Positions 45,201 through 47,911 of a stretch of 64,000 bases of DNA are shown in pieces. The position numbers and the translations under genes were made by a program. The stretch is taken from IMG/VR virus record IMGVR_UViG_3300015371_000007, positions 30,547 to 94,546 of that record. One strand, 5' to 3'. This DNA comes from a virus. How positions within the stretch are numbered: position 1 is the stretch's first letter; the number at the start of each line of letters is the position of its first letter. Below the pieces are notes generated by a model that did no database searches, was not told the origin of the DNA, and was given only the letters and a program-made list of their open reading frames with translations.

Positions 45201-47747
45201 ACCGGCGGCGACGATTTCAACACCGCGTACCACGAGGCGGAGTTCGAGTGGGTGTCGCAGGCGGTCGCCGAGCTGAAGACGCACGGCTCGCTGGCGGCGC
45301 TGAAGCAGCTGTTCGACAAGACGCCCGACCTCAAGCTCCTGGCGAAGCAGCAGAACCGCCGCCTGCTCGGCGAGAAGCTGGCGATCGCCGGCGGGGTCAA
45401 CGCGAGCGATCCGCACTTCCCCGCGATGGCGCGGGTCTACGCGGACGAGGCGCTGAAGCCGTACCGGCAGCGCATGGCGCGGGCGACCTACGGCCTGCTC
45501 GACGCGCTCTACGCCGGCAACTACGATCCGCCCGCGCAGTTCACCGACGTCATCGACGATCTGATGGAGCGGTACACGGAGTGGAAAGACGAGAACGCGA
45601 AGCTGCCCGTGGCCGACCGCACGCCCTTCGACGCCAGCCATCCGCAGTGGTGGCCGCTGATGAAGGCGCTGGCGCAGGGCGGGGACAGCGAGGCGGCGAT
45701 TTGGGCGCGGTCGATGTTCAAGACCACGATCGACCGCGAAGCCTATATCGAGCGCGTCCTCGGCCACGCCTACATCAATCGGCTGAGTCCGGAGAGCCTG
45801 GCGCGGCTGCTGCCGGACGGCTACACGCTCTGGCAACCGAAGCCGGGCAATCGCCTCTACCCGGCGGTGGCCGTCGACGAGCGCGTGCTCAACGCCGTCA
45901 TCGAGGGGACGCGCGAGTTGCGCGAGTCGGACAAGAAGAAGATCCAAGCGCTCGGCGGACCGAAGGAGACGTGGATCGTCCCGGAGTGGCTGGCGCAGAC
46001 GCTCGACCAGTTCACGCTCGACACGGGGTCGAGCAACCCGATGCTCCGCGCGGCGGACGAGGCGCTGCGGACGGCGTTGGGACTCTGGAAGGTGTCGGTG
46101 CTCATCGGCCCGACGCGCGCGTTCAAGTACAACCTGAACAACGCGACGGGCGACGTGGACGCGGCCGCTGCCTTCTCGCCCGGCGTCGCGGCGCACGTGC
46201 CGTCGGCGGCGGCGTTCCTCTATCGCACGACGTATGCCCATGACCGCGCGCTCGCGCCGGCCGACGCTGCGCGCATTGAGCGGCTGACCGAGCTGGGGAT
46301 CATGGATGCCGGGCTGACCGCGGCGGAGATCCCGCACATCAACGACCTCGCCGGCTTCCGCTGGCTCGCCGAGGCCAACCCGATCTCGTTCATGCAGCGG
46401 CTGGTGTCGTTCACCGGCGTGCCGGCCTACATTCGGATCGTGCAGCAGGCGACCAACTACCGCGAGAACATCCTGCGCGTCGCCTCGTACGACCACATGC
46501 TGAAGCAGATCAAGGCGGGCAAGACCATCTACGGCGCGTCGAACCCGGCGCGCGTCGATGCGCTGCGGGCGGAGGTCACGCGCGCGCAGGGGCCCGTCGC
46601 GGTCGCGCGCGCGCAGGAGCGGCTGGCGGCGCTGCTCGCCCGCGATTTGATCGGCGACTACCAGGCGGTGTCGACGTTCACGCGCACGACGCGGTCGCGC
46701 GTCCTGCCGTTCTTCTCGTTCCAAGAAATCAACATGAAGCGGTACTTCCGCCTGCTGAGCAACGTGCGGCGGGAGGAGGGGTCGGTCGCCGGCAAGGTCG
46801 GGCGGGTGCTCAGTCTCGGCGGGCGCGGCGTGGTCCGCGGCGGCGTCAAGGCGGCGGTCACGCTGGGCCTGCAGGCCGCGATCGTCAACGCGTTCATCGT
46901 GGCCGTGTCGCTGTGGAACAAGCTGCTGTTCCCCGACGAGGATCAGGAGCTGCGCGACCAGGGGCGCCAGCAGCTGCACATCATTTGGGGCCGCGACGAC
47001 GATGGACTCATCCGGACGTGGCGCGTCGAGGGCGCCTTCTCGGCGCTTCTGAGCTGGGGCGGGCTCCAGAACTGGATCAACGACGCGCACGACGTGATCG
47101 CGGGCGACGTGGCGATCGCCGACAAGCTCGCCGACACCGCGTGGGCGGTGCCGAACAAGGCGTGGCAGATGTGGGATCCGTTCTCGAAGATGGCCTACGA
47201 GCTGCTGACGGGCCGGCAGACCTATCCCGACATCCGCCGGCCGCGCCCGATTCGCGACAAGGCGGAGCACGCCGCGAGCCTGTTCGCGCTCGACTGGCTG
47301 TGGCAAGAGGTCACCGGCAAGCCGGCGCCGCCGCACAAGTGGACGACGCGGTTCCTGTTCTACCGGACGGATCCCGGCGAGGCCGCGTACTTCGACATTC
47401 GCGGACGCCTCGCGACGTGGAAGGCGACGCAGCCGGGCGGCGAACGCGGGCCCGGCGATCCCTCGGCGCAGGAGAACGCGCTCTACTACTACCACCGGGC
47501 GGTGCAGTGGGGCGACGACGATGCCGCCGAGCGCTGGCTGGAGGCCTACTACGAACGCGGGGGCACCCCCAAGGGCATCAAGCAGTCCGAGGCGCGTGGG
47601 TCGCCCCTCGGGTCGCTCAGCGAGAAGGACCAGAAGGCGTTCATGGCGGAGCTGACGGATAAGGAGCAGGAGACGCTCGCGATCGCCGAAGACTGGTACG
47701 CCGGGCTCTACGGCCCGAAAACCGTGCGCCACAAGCGCGCGCAGTAA
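24276..47747 (+). CDS. giant polyvalent protein, 7,823 codons
   Basis: One uninterrupted frame from GTG 24276 to TAA 47747, far larger than usual phage proteins. Polyvalent proteins (a family class described in phages and conjugative elements) join many enzymatic domains and are thought to enter the host with the DNA. Visible modules, with approximate residues: Pro-rich repeats 1-290; M15 peptidase 290-412; helical regions to 960; C5-methylase-like 2019-2254; SAP-like 2821-2853; a small 'GDRAWDSRL...EHALSA' module 3438-3511; TGT/DpdA-like 3590-3845; SNF2 helicase 4382-4887; 'GGLPVPSLGI' module near 5309-5330; ART-like 5832-5994 and 6174-6544; zincin 6557-6705; C-terminal region with hydrophobic segment near 7525-7550. 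It occupies the slot of P22 gp16. In vivo cleavage into pieces cannot be excluded. Two short genes overlap it in another frame. Confidence 0.92.
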   Translation: MPSLLNLGTFGRLAQLFQRKKPRDAFLENLDEQWGNAWGTQPDASPPSRDPWLDQIASQYPFGAFDEPAAPAPAPELAMPQPAQPEPADDLAARIRASLGLGDTDEDNSLLAQVESTLRRQPYVQPPALPPAALSPTGAPPASRPPISLAPPDIATIGANVSPLPPWQAARRPAQDVHLPSEPPPAPPPPIPSGPVDMATAGANVSTLPPWAAARPPARDVRLPAPGAPPAPPPAPPMDVATVGANVSPLPPWEAARRARDQQLPPTAPAEDRLTTTETIPQLATPEGYAPPRQDVFKERLARVVQRMADEGYPVKVTSKTRTAAEQAKLYQQGRDGAPGKIVTWADGTTKISKHQTGTAADLAFVVDGRPSWDDKLPWPLLGRIAKEEGLVWGGDWSKQKNDRPHVQLEAEATQEGPYAAAKPLPPKLHGAPPPPPAAPLPTPPSPPVPVTTAEAKKDPFGFVDFIKSLYTTDGVGMVPIGGTLIPVPGLPQVTEAGAEKLPWAGAAFAAADAYQLIAAARRLRDGKATAADQALIEQYAAKEQEMAEHGTSWGYNVAQIVTEMPAFMIEMLSTEGVFTGARTAGKKAAQEAIGKLLKESAAEVMARRSTRWATKVAETAVGAAAQEAAMPTRVVAKMMDYVKPPLHPSLSPEDQRHVEAATKAYETMRGQHDHLTGVYDTVAAQLQPALDEIDTMKAQVDALRAHVNPNNPVSVAGYNAALNALNARIAQVQPQLDRLKADNGQIVDLERQMRTHSAVMDKADQKTLQDTLKEWDDDFLPALFRAIPDQFIEVFTEHAGEAIEPVAQLIGGKLAKTAVGKQVTALKTALLDDWLKLAPGNTISKWVKEIRQGAGYNGVLGEYGEERLADIMRAAMPFTRQAGEPNAAMIRMITGEPTPGAPEGESPRRSAAKEWLYQTTQELAAFAIPDVITHAAEHLPAPGQKPRAFTVPKDVTADELVDLRQRLQVARQSVRAVDDVKELDSRIAKVDTAIAAKMPPSAEGRPVREPAPAAPSGSEAAPPTAALPDTVVETLKKMGLTDPHLADLTSLQAASILSHSDRGALHDPEAAANTDPAAPRTLRSTPDSVAHAETLVETLRAGDRVTDSRGREWHVTQHPVAGGGTVTGLSARDADGPQPGAAFRDASGEWRHNPVVTAIVERGRITRGRAIPPKVTGFTTAKGSVYTVAGSGTSRAKTATGESFGPSDRTVYLDPKTAERAQLHLDNHDEGETTARPHILAGGRIGIVVKNRKTGEVRNDLSRIVRGSTTPAVGLHPFEVWTKDAEGRRRWHFGNAITEVQTDAPTAPAEKPTAVFAFHQPDEKGGALPMYHVQGGPLHRSTVSADTLREHGIDVPETPKFEGRKPATPTPADAPLGEWQPIVGLEGHRVYTSAKARSVAGRNVVYLQAESKDGKRQAFYLDVHGSTRNVDTVDAVAGGDPYGPNGEAPVWNAPTIAAAEEVARLVHWQRVHLTDASDAELDAVSARIKEIVARTEPAKTETPKPEDKPKTEAKPTKPTSEMSDAEIAQAILDRLKAKGQKVAPTTAAPETSRRAPASRPAESQSTDPKAQARAERARLIAELKKEQAQAKEKADTSSTPLKQTDEDVETPLYHAEEEAPSPKAVERMVGIVRSYLNEGITDFTAAARQFQEDYGEDARTLDAALELGWEMLTGHTVSVADALAPPTQAPEPQWRDNLPEDDAETIANDPVEVLEATLREQVQRGKRLREWEAKLVDKQAQIAKLEKIKNPTRKQQKTLVNNRKKVAEEYPRRIAEAKLDIEETWEELDRLMTGIDLADLRARVARNQIKLRTRRTFADAYEQLLNDLTPEARKNAEHHFGRATAGRDVRHLRVAMQIYELLLADDGPEGGEAEAKRLLDATNAYYADKSYLAETHEGRETEHDAFYAALHDAAVLVSGKEDFDPNDLDEWSAGDYVDPSEVGTLIFRTLDPQTASFDVDEFHRAYTDIEFRREPDSTFPPPDTSVNLLRANASGPMHTKAEGAAQIEQWKAAAQEAGRTQDNSRKIILSLYDRTGIISKPWEEAGYSVRRFDISPKADGGTAEDLTEFGNWMAEIEEMLGQGYQIVGVLAQPPCTSFTDSGNSHWDALHDTPNEEWLTRTYGEKATEFFDRPIDYANTLVAVVKLVVAQANPRFYMMENPLGRIDQQNQLPEPTLSFNPFDFGEPFSKKTQIWGEFNPQLPTFRVPGSKEEGGQGSRTWNLSSARKYEREMTPEGFAYAFFMANQAAAQEEWANQERPPYSVPPPGQKYDPTNPDPDLITTPAAFGDEEMPELTPEQAAAQRAEAIRKLKEGAGAPPASRPAESLPTTPADDGQRYVVSSKRGPTRKLGTGGVWQDTHYVTGEITATGPDWTDKRDAARPLTKAEVYQIVQGAAEPEALKITHADDASKTVTIGEVQGYVGQDDEDNAIYDPDKAWGARPAPASQPPRSRPVEKPTDAYDRAFATALKPDDPRWAPLRETGATESQILDVVREVFPEGTTSYHTHPDTGWAFEITGGMVPRVVGTAGTTGVRVSEVGRHLAVQVSRALDIPLNYEARPKAEPKGPAVQFTLDQHPFTAKVTFNRSETNPLYRAVITREGKRVHEYETVDLDDADTWLTRQLTQTVEAFNASPRVTISPADHETVKTYLQALGYNNVTQHKDGSLTVRATEGRQRLVFRATPGTVRPDTGGPSIRRDVERQAGALVVRAHNKTQASTAAFKQFEADLKQFATGRPLPSASMVRNDSREKAQPGGVIELPPTPPPSPDATPQRDIASLPRGTAPPWQMTRKAFRDDRRAYTVPKGNIFASTPEDVMSGAALKDRSRDELIAFAQYSGVPTKGSKEKLANRIQSVWRVRSFLAGQTVQTLSKYPQSDLNRMHKLTHRGKSASFAGKGGQAMSLLKWLATIRKNGLDMMADAIHELHVRKALKDGLDVPAEVLKDYPELAKEVAGGDIDSTTTGAPGSTGDQPASGAAPTGAAGTGQGPAAGGRAPLDSGPKSPAEVRFAVLSRWADGFWTDDVLPSARTHGYDGDDATLRALFDGRVASAHEYLESVRPLEAEHSGDAFIKDVIAHGGINLSYMGPRRVEEFTVVQQALAAQGYVGVRAPFRKNAGMSLDDMLVALKPKWPDLTDDWSVINKLERIGSGEEPASWGTDNFATAIRGAGVVLDEPWWQDFDGTTEFTPDAFEGTTAGRLFRERAENAADTGIPTYAEMLGEMADRADQGLPVWDNTRGAALALRHLENTEWVWWPAHTDKPVALIRLTENNDAQGDGRYYKAKILEQLAGWGTEPVMESIGHPDARFADGTISVSFPNSWGYLRAVDALTPGAVGDAASPEQTMSSADLADLIRDELVEEGKTGKDSPLPEQTAFMVGPKSHVDHDVTPAHLAFAQQHFAGRTAFFAETVTLPDDLPALPSALYGPIAGDPPVPDADVFQAKRGDRAWDSRLIDRPSRPSRKLTVIAGPNADGQMVLYTAFGGELAPQEPGDPGARDKAASEQFWSEHALSAPAFNVTPPEPEGEPRAPWQMTPEEWAAHEAKAFGDAPKPVTDRTRGWHRGQVLDAVKAGKPVPARVLALYPEAAPDAAPDVITFRSGNQTSPTDIAGYIRAGKAVGVVAFANPKVRAQAVEYAQHGGPVFVDSGAFGHTVVENGVARSTLDFDAVLDYYIELLVDIGEAHAGNVWVVAPDVAPAMVDGQMRTFPQETRDLQKQYRARVQALIDTGANVIAPVQVDESRFVADVIDTVADFPGAQLGLPGNKGAVPVDVLAEAMAALTTTHLGEDFRGVHFLGVGDVGTAKAKLQYYVDTVRADFPDALITSDATRTTAMIGEGRVLTEGARKQLRMLGGFAADEEVVDYDLDSGVAGQFFRGEWDKFTPQELQRVFDAAGLTREAAEQLRAEGRINEIFDWKGYQQWMRDKIETPADQELPEPPNPAFVTPETDPSVYPPVVDTLMDIVSDRETAKPTTRLQAREDAIAHIEMDAQTPEERARGDAIRKLKETQAAAAPAVDVLDTGEQQPRLPGDVGEVRTQETATPEFDAPFSLTSEIGKTKPQKPDTLFQDPDEERIPTATEIKLMVDIVDSYPKTMPFEEAVRSFAAEFGDGFAGKLHTAFEKAWKFRRREVKKVEDVLSARKPAPPKKEEEPAPPPRPPQPPPPPAPPPSLPPGLAALADRPLGVGQKHRTTLVKDLFSKDPGYVDWLVGLDRPSELFKQVREYYTKYRPDYLKYVRDREAATKEPAPETPPAPPVDPASVLTPDNLAVLRRAGVTAEAGPDGTILLKGRTYAYKDLIRSAGGRSAPRGDDGRFTGWLIPANRLAELVGRLGDRRSNGQGSGQRRASYESHPELADLRRRADEWPDASDLPGDRASVLSPGTAAVITKGGLAIGIPQFVLDEQIEDVARISHAYQKQLPAFILASEPGSGKTFVLGGAMRELRRQGAKKIVYVTLNNDLVSQIRNDLAAFAIGDVQFITYDKLRKTEPFAVDAIIFDEAQKIKNVEEGGSAVAIAAQGWVDEAKFTIYASATPAENPVQMEYIATTGLLKPLVGDEFWKFAAAFGATPLRRKDGAGNIYYDIEWRRTLTSDADAAAAREWLRKQGVYTSRRIRLPDGQVDSRNVKIDVPEVHERRYTQISQAVAAMGPDGNAKMWVINFQKRLLEAAKVQQAITEARSALDRGRFPIIFVETKAERRIDIPDLMQRERDYALAVGMAKAMGDSKPRRKEFGLPPAGVTEVLEHYMNASGESVIEIPPAVDEVRKALGAENVAEYTGDVSGKQAAANLAEWRAGGRKVLVATMAKGGTGLSLHDKVGDHQTTQININMPWTATSLVQVAQRSARYGLKGRAEIMWLFAHNIPFDRALARRVGGRMADLGAIVHGEALPGSEQIENWDFEDESFADEEVKRVTAEMNREAGNVALEQGEVPDDIAREAEPARWTGENIASILNIPRDQGDAIAALTQFAGLDLPSFPGILLVKGGIPGSGALTHQLTVDRVRTRFRRAPLVSVNDAVRALGGGVPGYLDAVADFLRTQREKVVNGELTTRDVAKAYLLTLGSIGAGPINLDTFVKSTGLVPSADFVTVERGVAKVRPEEAVALWMFTPAGQRALDALEGGHVRQRDFAGLMRVRDAYGRNDIRNNGFRRSTTGLRSLYDIKTLTDELNAARGASGPMGEIVRSMMGISHGKEGFIKHLLGIGDTPTVDSVAINFWLTGQGDIRDVQTPAAQLARDVKTVLLPKDYARAELADRIQQQVQAVATRLGMDPETAGHLLHHWLWDKARGTETSHAGMMRAMAMAQEEQAGLKLSVLHNLHVDNLGYVDQLGGLPVPSLGIVSEGGTLSGMGNITLIGRRALADPERDPVFDADAYTQTFPRAAYPKAKTGPAQRVLDRFKPFATKFDDKHVEYLLWDNAVNTPNPHDTISRLLRSEAGKAWYLSEVMGKTIEPTMKPRELRAPWVADPTFVAEAPELMRQIDALAPSERTGDSAPARAFAALARGAIDRYLETPEGAKWVKVNKTREAARAFVARGWGDGGEWMADESQTIPWGTMSRLVDSVRQDVGKERVDGEKTRAELDAALKGKEAEFKAWIEQQVLGLHGEPYITIGRRRVPITLSNLVDAMRAGAKVNSVQSTLVFGEGKARASAAHQITSTAELRNRAAWQLGTEESIKAARETAKKALEEWRNDVVRYYGERTGRGEFGQTWEGLDASMRALARWASTKGRTAQTLRSALWREGFRNVPGGAIADGVKAGRLFMEAPVPYFEAKPQRAVRLSEFAGAVIPSTAPAETRAILDKHGVPYREYDAAQEKGQQEATIAFRDELARQGEDVLFQRNEQTESAAFQRWFGNSEVVDAAGDPLVVYHGTGGPAIAAFEGGRVNTRGIYFTASPHLADAYASRPSRGGRQAIYPVYLRIENPFVVERQTPDQVRADRAGATERRQFSMSLSAAQIADLKAQGYDGIINHDAKEYVVFDPAQIKSAIGNRGTFDPSDPNILYQGDDEKAPTLDELTAQIATLQQRLDLYYEKRAPQAVIDRAEGQLAALEDRAEGLSEALGEYDRDNEDEVGAVSLEQDFAGIYDRYFINPPAHVRAQSEEEIRTDALAALRGALISASFIGTNEPMRAVDHVTDEMVLAAAEDAYWHQIHLRQRLRIRQANGGDAMSPALQAYLAEHSEPLYESAWHGSPHIFEKFSLHHVGTGEGAQTFGWGLYFAGKREVAEGYRHRLAGPAPQTPHLALRGEPVFRPNGTLSFQTSQITTRGAERVTVQTNPITAREHRGWKELEWWAGSLAHYGHTPATGPEAVAVIRQQLEATEREYLAAVHENSTISGDAYEDADRLANVDAAIDLLDQHQAELDVVLPAQPGRLYKVEIPEDEDFLDWDKTASQQSQKVQTALRALGIEWEPVKPWSPKRFLAWSHTGAFDRLWREDIGIRESLAAGVHAANSGSREAFDRWYSQHQGLMPKGMIDPTGATLYGDLQNQLYREKGYASTPGSPMYKHAARLASEALAAQGIAGIRYLDGASRSKGEGTSNFVVFDDKLVNIVEMYQEEQRRAKASVEFLDTGEALVRALTNPDVSSGVHELAHIARRWLFDLSVPAEQRAGISDDDIRTAAKWAGARIGPDGAIQWRWTRRDDQGRVMRDAEGRLIIDVRAEEKFARGFERYLYEGKAPIPELEALFQKFAAWLRDIYHRLLGSPIDVEISPAMWEVYDHLVTRMATRTDATADRASPADTEPLDALFQLEPDDPPPTGFWAKRRAAREERNAPPLITSLDPAVEERLRAARGHPVTPWLAGMKEKLGVLPKLTRHFPEISPSRSAPEATAHELLLEQERASKFGQVVAYNRISDLLAPMTLREVDVFTRALILPDILKDVEDGLYEGKELPFGFADADAVEADLARVNAVVAEHPKIRTALDKRAAFVKRLTQDLVTAKLLKREVLDDDRYYHRQVMAHLGQSPYGLGVANGKQLRARRRGFQVARTGGDDFNTAYHEAEFEWVSQAVAELKTHGSLAALKQLFDKTPDLKLLAKQQNRRLLGEKLAIAGGVNASDPHFPAMARVYADEALKPYRQRMARATYGLLDALYAGNYDPPAQFTDVIDDLMERYTEWKDENAKLPVADRTPFDASHPQWWPLMKALAQGGDSEAAIWARSMFKTTIDREAYIERVLGHAYINRLSPESLARLLPDGYTLWQPKPGNRLYPAVAVDERVLNAVIEGTRELRESDKKKIQALGGPKETWIVPEWLAQTLDQFTLDTGSSNPMLRAADEALRTALGLWKVSVLIGPTRAFKYNLNNATGDVDAAAAFSPGVAAHVPSAAAFLYRTTYAHDRALAPADAARIERLTELGIMDAGLTAAEIPHINDLAGFRWLAEANPISFMQRLVSFTGVPAYIRIVQQATNYRENILRVASYDHMLKQIKAGKTIYGASNPARVDALRAEVTRAQGPVAVARAQERLAALLARDLIGDYQAVSTFTRTTRSRVLPFFSFQEINMKRYFRLLSNVRREEGSVAGKVGRVLSLGGRGVVRGGVKAAVTLGLQAAIVNAFIVAVSLWNKLLFPDEDQELRDQGRQQLHIIWGRDDDGLIRTWRVEGAFSALLSWGGLQNWINDAHDVIAGDVAIADKLADTAWAVPNKAWQMWDPFSKMAYELLTGRQTYPDIRRPRPIRDKAEHAASLFALDWLWQEVTGKPAPPHKWTTRFLFYRTDPGEAAYFDIRGRLATWKATQPGGERGPGDPSAQENALYYYHRAVQWGDDDAAERWLEAYYERGGTPKGIKQSEARGSPLGSLSEKDQKAFMAELTDKEQETLAIAEDWYAGLYGPKTVRHKRAQ
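24732..25047 (+). repeat. three in-frame repeats in the giant protein's N-terminus
   Basis: The unit '(I/M/V)AT.GANVS.LPPW.AAR' occurs at residues about 153, 197 and 239, spaced 44 and 42 residues and joined by Pro/Ala linkers. The repeats precede the M15 domain. They may be short linear docking motifs on an extended arm. Confidence 0.8.
25140..25512 (+). other. M15-type peptidoglycan peptidase domain (within giant protein)
   Basis: Residues about 289-412 resemble the VanY / L-Ala-D-Glu endopeptidase (M15) family. 'SKHQTGTAADLAF' gives the first zinc ligands His355 and Asp362 (HxxxxxxD), and 'RPHVQLE' supplies His406. The domain would cut peptide cross-links in the cell wall. In a virion-borne protein it would open a path during DNA entry; as an alternative it could serve lysis. 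Confidence 0.82.
29151..29300 (+). repeat. helical module, copy 1 (second copy at 36498-36644)
   Basis: Residues about 1626-1675 (VERMVGIVRSYLNEGITDF, then FQEDYGED and LELGWEML) have the same layout as residues about 4075-4122 (IKLMVDIVDSYPKTMPFEEA, then FAAEFGD and FEKAWKF): helix, 'F..A...F..(D/E)(Y/F)G', helix ending in an aromatic W. The copies flank the methylase-to-TGT section. Confidence 0.5.
30330..31035 (+). other. C5-cytosine-methyltransferase-like domain (within giant protein)
   Basis: Residues about 2019-2254. 'ILSLYDRTGIISKPWEEAGY...FDI' fits the AdoMet-binding motif I and the acidic strand. 'AQPPCTSF' is motif IV with the candidate catalytic Cys2096, and 'MMENPLGR' matches motif VI (ENV, here ENP, Glu2160). 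The recognisable part is shorter than bacterial C5 methylases, so the target-recognition part is not evident. It may methylate phage DNA against restriction. Confidence 0.75.
32736..32832 (+). other. SAP-like DNA-binding motif (within giant protein)
   Basis: Residues about 2821-2853 contain 'DRSRDELIAFAQYSGVPTKG' then 'SKEKLANRI', the helix-extended loop (G..TKG.K..L..R)-helix pattern of SAP motifs, which bind DNA. It ends shortly before the first overprinted gene. Confidence 0.6.
33133..33414 (+). CDS. probable overprinted gene 1 inside the giant gene (93 aa)
   Basis: A frame shifted by one base relative to the giant frame. GTG 33133 has a perfect AGGAGG (33121-33126) six bases upstream. 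The first 62 residues look like a real basic helical protein (RQELLAQVKDLLRAGVPHW, then RKYGLRYFPDG), followed by a Thr/Pro/Ser tail. By hand count over about 66 codons, G/C at third positions is about 71% in this frame and 55% in the giant frame, which here encodes a Gly/Ala/Thr/Pro linker. Function unknown. Confidence 0.6.
   Translation: MATLTARQRARQDRLVTNRRPVPPRQELLAQVKDLLRAGVPHWTAAQRVLRKYGLRYFPDGPTASGPTTSSPAPAPTATTATTPPSEPSSTDE
34587..34806 (+). other. small polyvalent-protein-associated module (within giant protein)
   Basis: Residues about 3438-3511 contain 'RGDRAWDSRLIDRPSR', 'KLTVIAGPNADGQMVLYTAF' and 'QEPGDP' ... 'WSEHALSA'. I recall this block, with its invariant-looking 'GDR.W.SRL', 'LYTA.GG' and 'EHALS', from other phage polyvalent proteins. 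Function unknown. Confidence 0.5.
35044..35811 (+). other. TGT/DpdA-like barrel domain (within giant protein)
   Basis: Residues about 3590-3845. 'VFVDSGAFGH' (Asp3642) resembles the DSG-x-F active-site start of tRNA-guanine transglycosylases and of DpdA, which inserts 7-deazaguanines in DNA. It is followed by 'VVAPDVAP', 'VIAPVQVDES', 'QLGLPGNKGAV', 'GVHFLGVGD' and 'LITSDATRTT', in the order expected for successive strands of that TIM barrel. It may swap a base in phage or host nucleic acid. Assignment is by motif only. Confidence 0.55.
36498..36644 (+). repeat. helical module, copy 2 (first copy at 29151-29300)
   Basis: Residues about 4075-4122 of the giant protein. See the first copy for the shared pattern. 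It is followed by a Pro-rich linker (KPAPPKKEEEPAPPP) before the segment that is overprinted by gene 2. Confidence 0.5.
37135..37482 (+). CDS. probable overprinted gene 2 inside the giant gene (115 aa)
   Basis: A frame shifted by one base from the giant frame. ATG 37135 follows GAAGGGG (37121-37127) by seven bases, and an in-frame TGA lies just upstream (37120-37122), so this is the only possible start. The first 85 residues look genuine and acidic (DAQLLEEMMAASRDGSYQP, then VKDPANAEPVMKAIQSLQI). Hand count over about 86 codons: G/C at third positions about 77% here versus about 45% in the giant frame. The giant frame still encodes an 'AYKDLIRSAGG...GWLIPANR' domain here, so both frames seem used. 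Confidence 0.65.
   Translation: MPTKTSSDQPEDAQLLEEMMAASRDGSYQPTAWPNSLVDSETAVAMVKDPANAEPVMKAIQSLQISDDELTNGLTPATCQAIVHQFSRRVLQPSSPKAGSPSASRSSSSTNKSKT
37419..38937 (+). other. SNF2-type SF2 helicase domain (within giant protein)
   Basis: Residues about 4382-4887. Motif I 'EPGSGKT' (Lys4426), motif II 'DEAQ' (Asp4492), motif III 'SATP' (Ser4525), and a C-terminal RecA-like lobe with 'VATMAKGGTGLSLHD' and motif VI 'QVAQRSARYG' (about 4831-4840). Such helicase-like ATPases occur in the phage P1 antirestriction protein DarB and relatives. It may move along DNA or displace host proteins from it during entry. Confidence 0.85.
41770..42255 (+). other. ADP-ribosyltransferase-like domain 1 (within giant protein)
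   Basis: Residues about 5832-5994. 'VVYHGTGG' (His5859) plus 'RGIYFTASPHLADAYA', 'YPVYLRIENPFV' and the tail 'EYVVFDPAQIKSA', 'DPNILYQ' fit the ART-type domain often found in polyvalent proteins. It may transfer ADP-ribose from NAD to a host target. A preceding 'YFEAKPQRAVRLSEFAGAV' module is also typical of the class. Confidence 0.7.
42795..43905 (+). other. ADP-ribosyltransferase-like domain 2 (within giant protein)
   Basis: Residues about 6174-6544. It opens with 'AWHGSPHIFEKFSL' (His6178), 'GAQTFGWGLYFAGKREVAEGY', and ends 'GIRYLDGASRSKGEG' then 'NFVVFDDKLVNIV'. This is a second, longer ART-like unit of the type common in phage polyvalent proteins, with an internal helical insert (about 6300-6360). 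The target is unknown. Confidence 0.7.
43945..44390 (+). other. zincin-like metallopeptidase domain (within giant protein)
   Basis: Residues about 6557-6705. 'SSGVHELAHIARRW' contains HExxH (His6577, Glu6578, His6581), and the downstream 'EEKFARGFERYLYEGKAP' helix with 'LFQKFAAWLRDIY' matches the zincin seen in polyvalent proteins. It could process the giant chain itself or cut a host protein. Confidence 0.75.
44600..47747 (+). other. C-terminal helical region with hydrophobic segment (within giant protein)
   Basis: Residues about 6776-7823. Mostly helical with blocks such as 'ILPDILKDVEDGLYEG', 'WKVSVLIGPTRAFKYNLNN', 'VLPFFSFQEINMKRYFRLL', and a hydrophobic stretch near 7525-7550 (LGLQAAIVNAFIVAVSLW). 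Similar tails occur at the ends of other very large phage virion proteins. It could anchor the protein in the head core or insert in the host membrane. Confidence 0.55.
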
Positions 47748-47911
47748 GCGATTTGAGCCGCCGCCCCTGCGGGGCGTAGGCTGTTCCCTAGACGCTGGCC
47801 GCTCGCCCCCTCTCGGCTACGACGCCAGCCCATCGTTCAGGCTCGATCCCGCCTTTGCCGAGCGGGCCATAGCCCACCAGCGCGCCGCGTGCGCGCGGAG
47901 TGGCGTGGCTC
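47748..47911 (+). other. intergenic region after the giant gene
   Basis: Contains a short GCCCC-TGC-GGGGC hairpin (47763-47775) without a T-run, and a GCTGGC/GCCAGC pair further on. No convincing gene or promoter is seen. The next gene may begin at GTG 47900 or ATG 47912. Confidence 0.4.

Noticed and set aside
47763-47775. Terminator after the giant gene
   Set aside because: A five-pair hairpin without a T-run is too weak to call.
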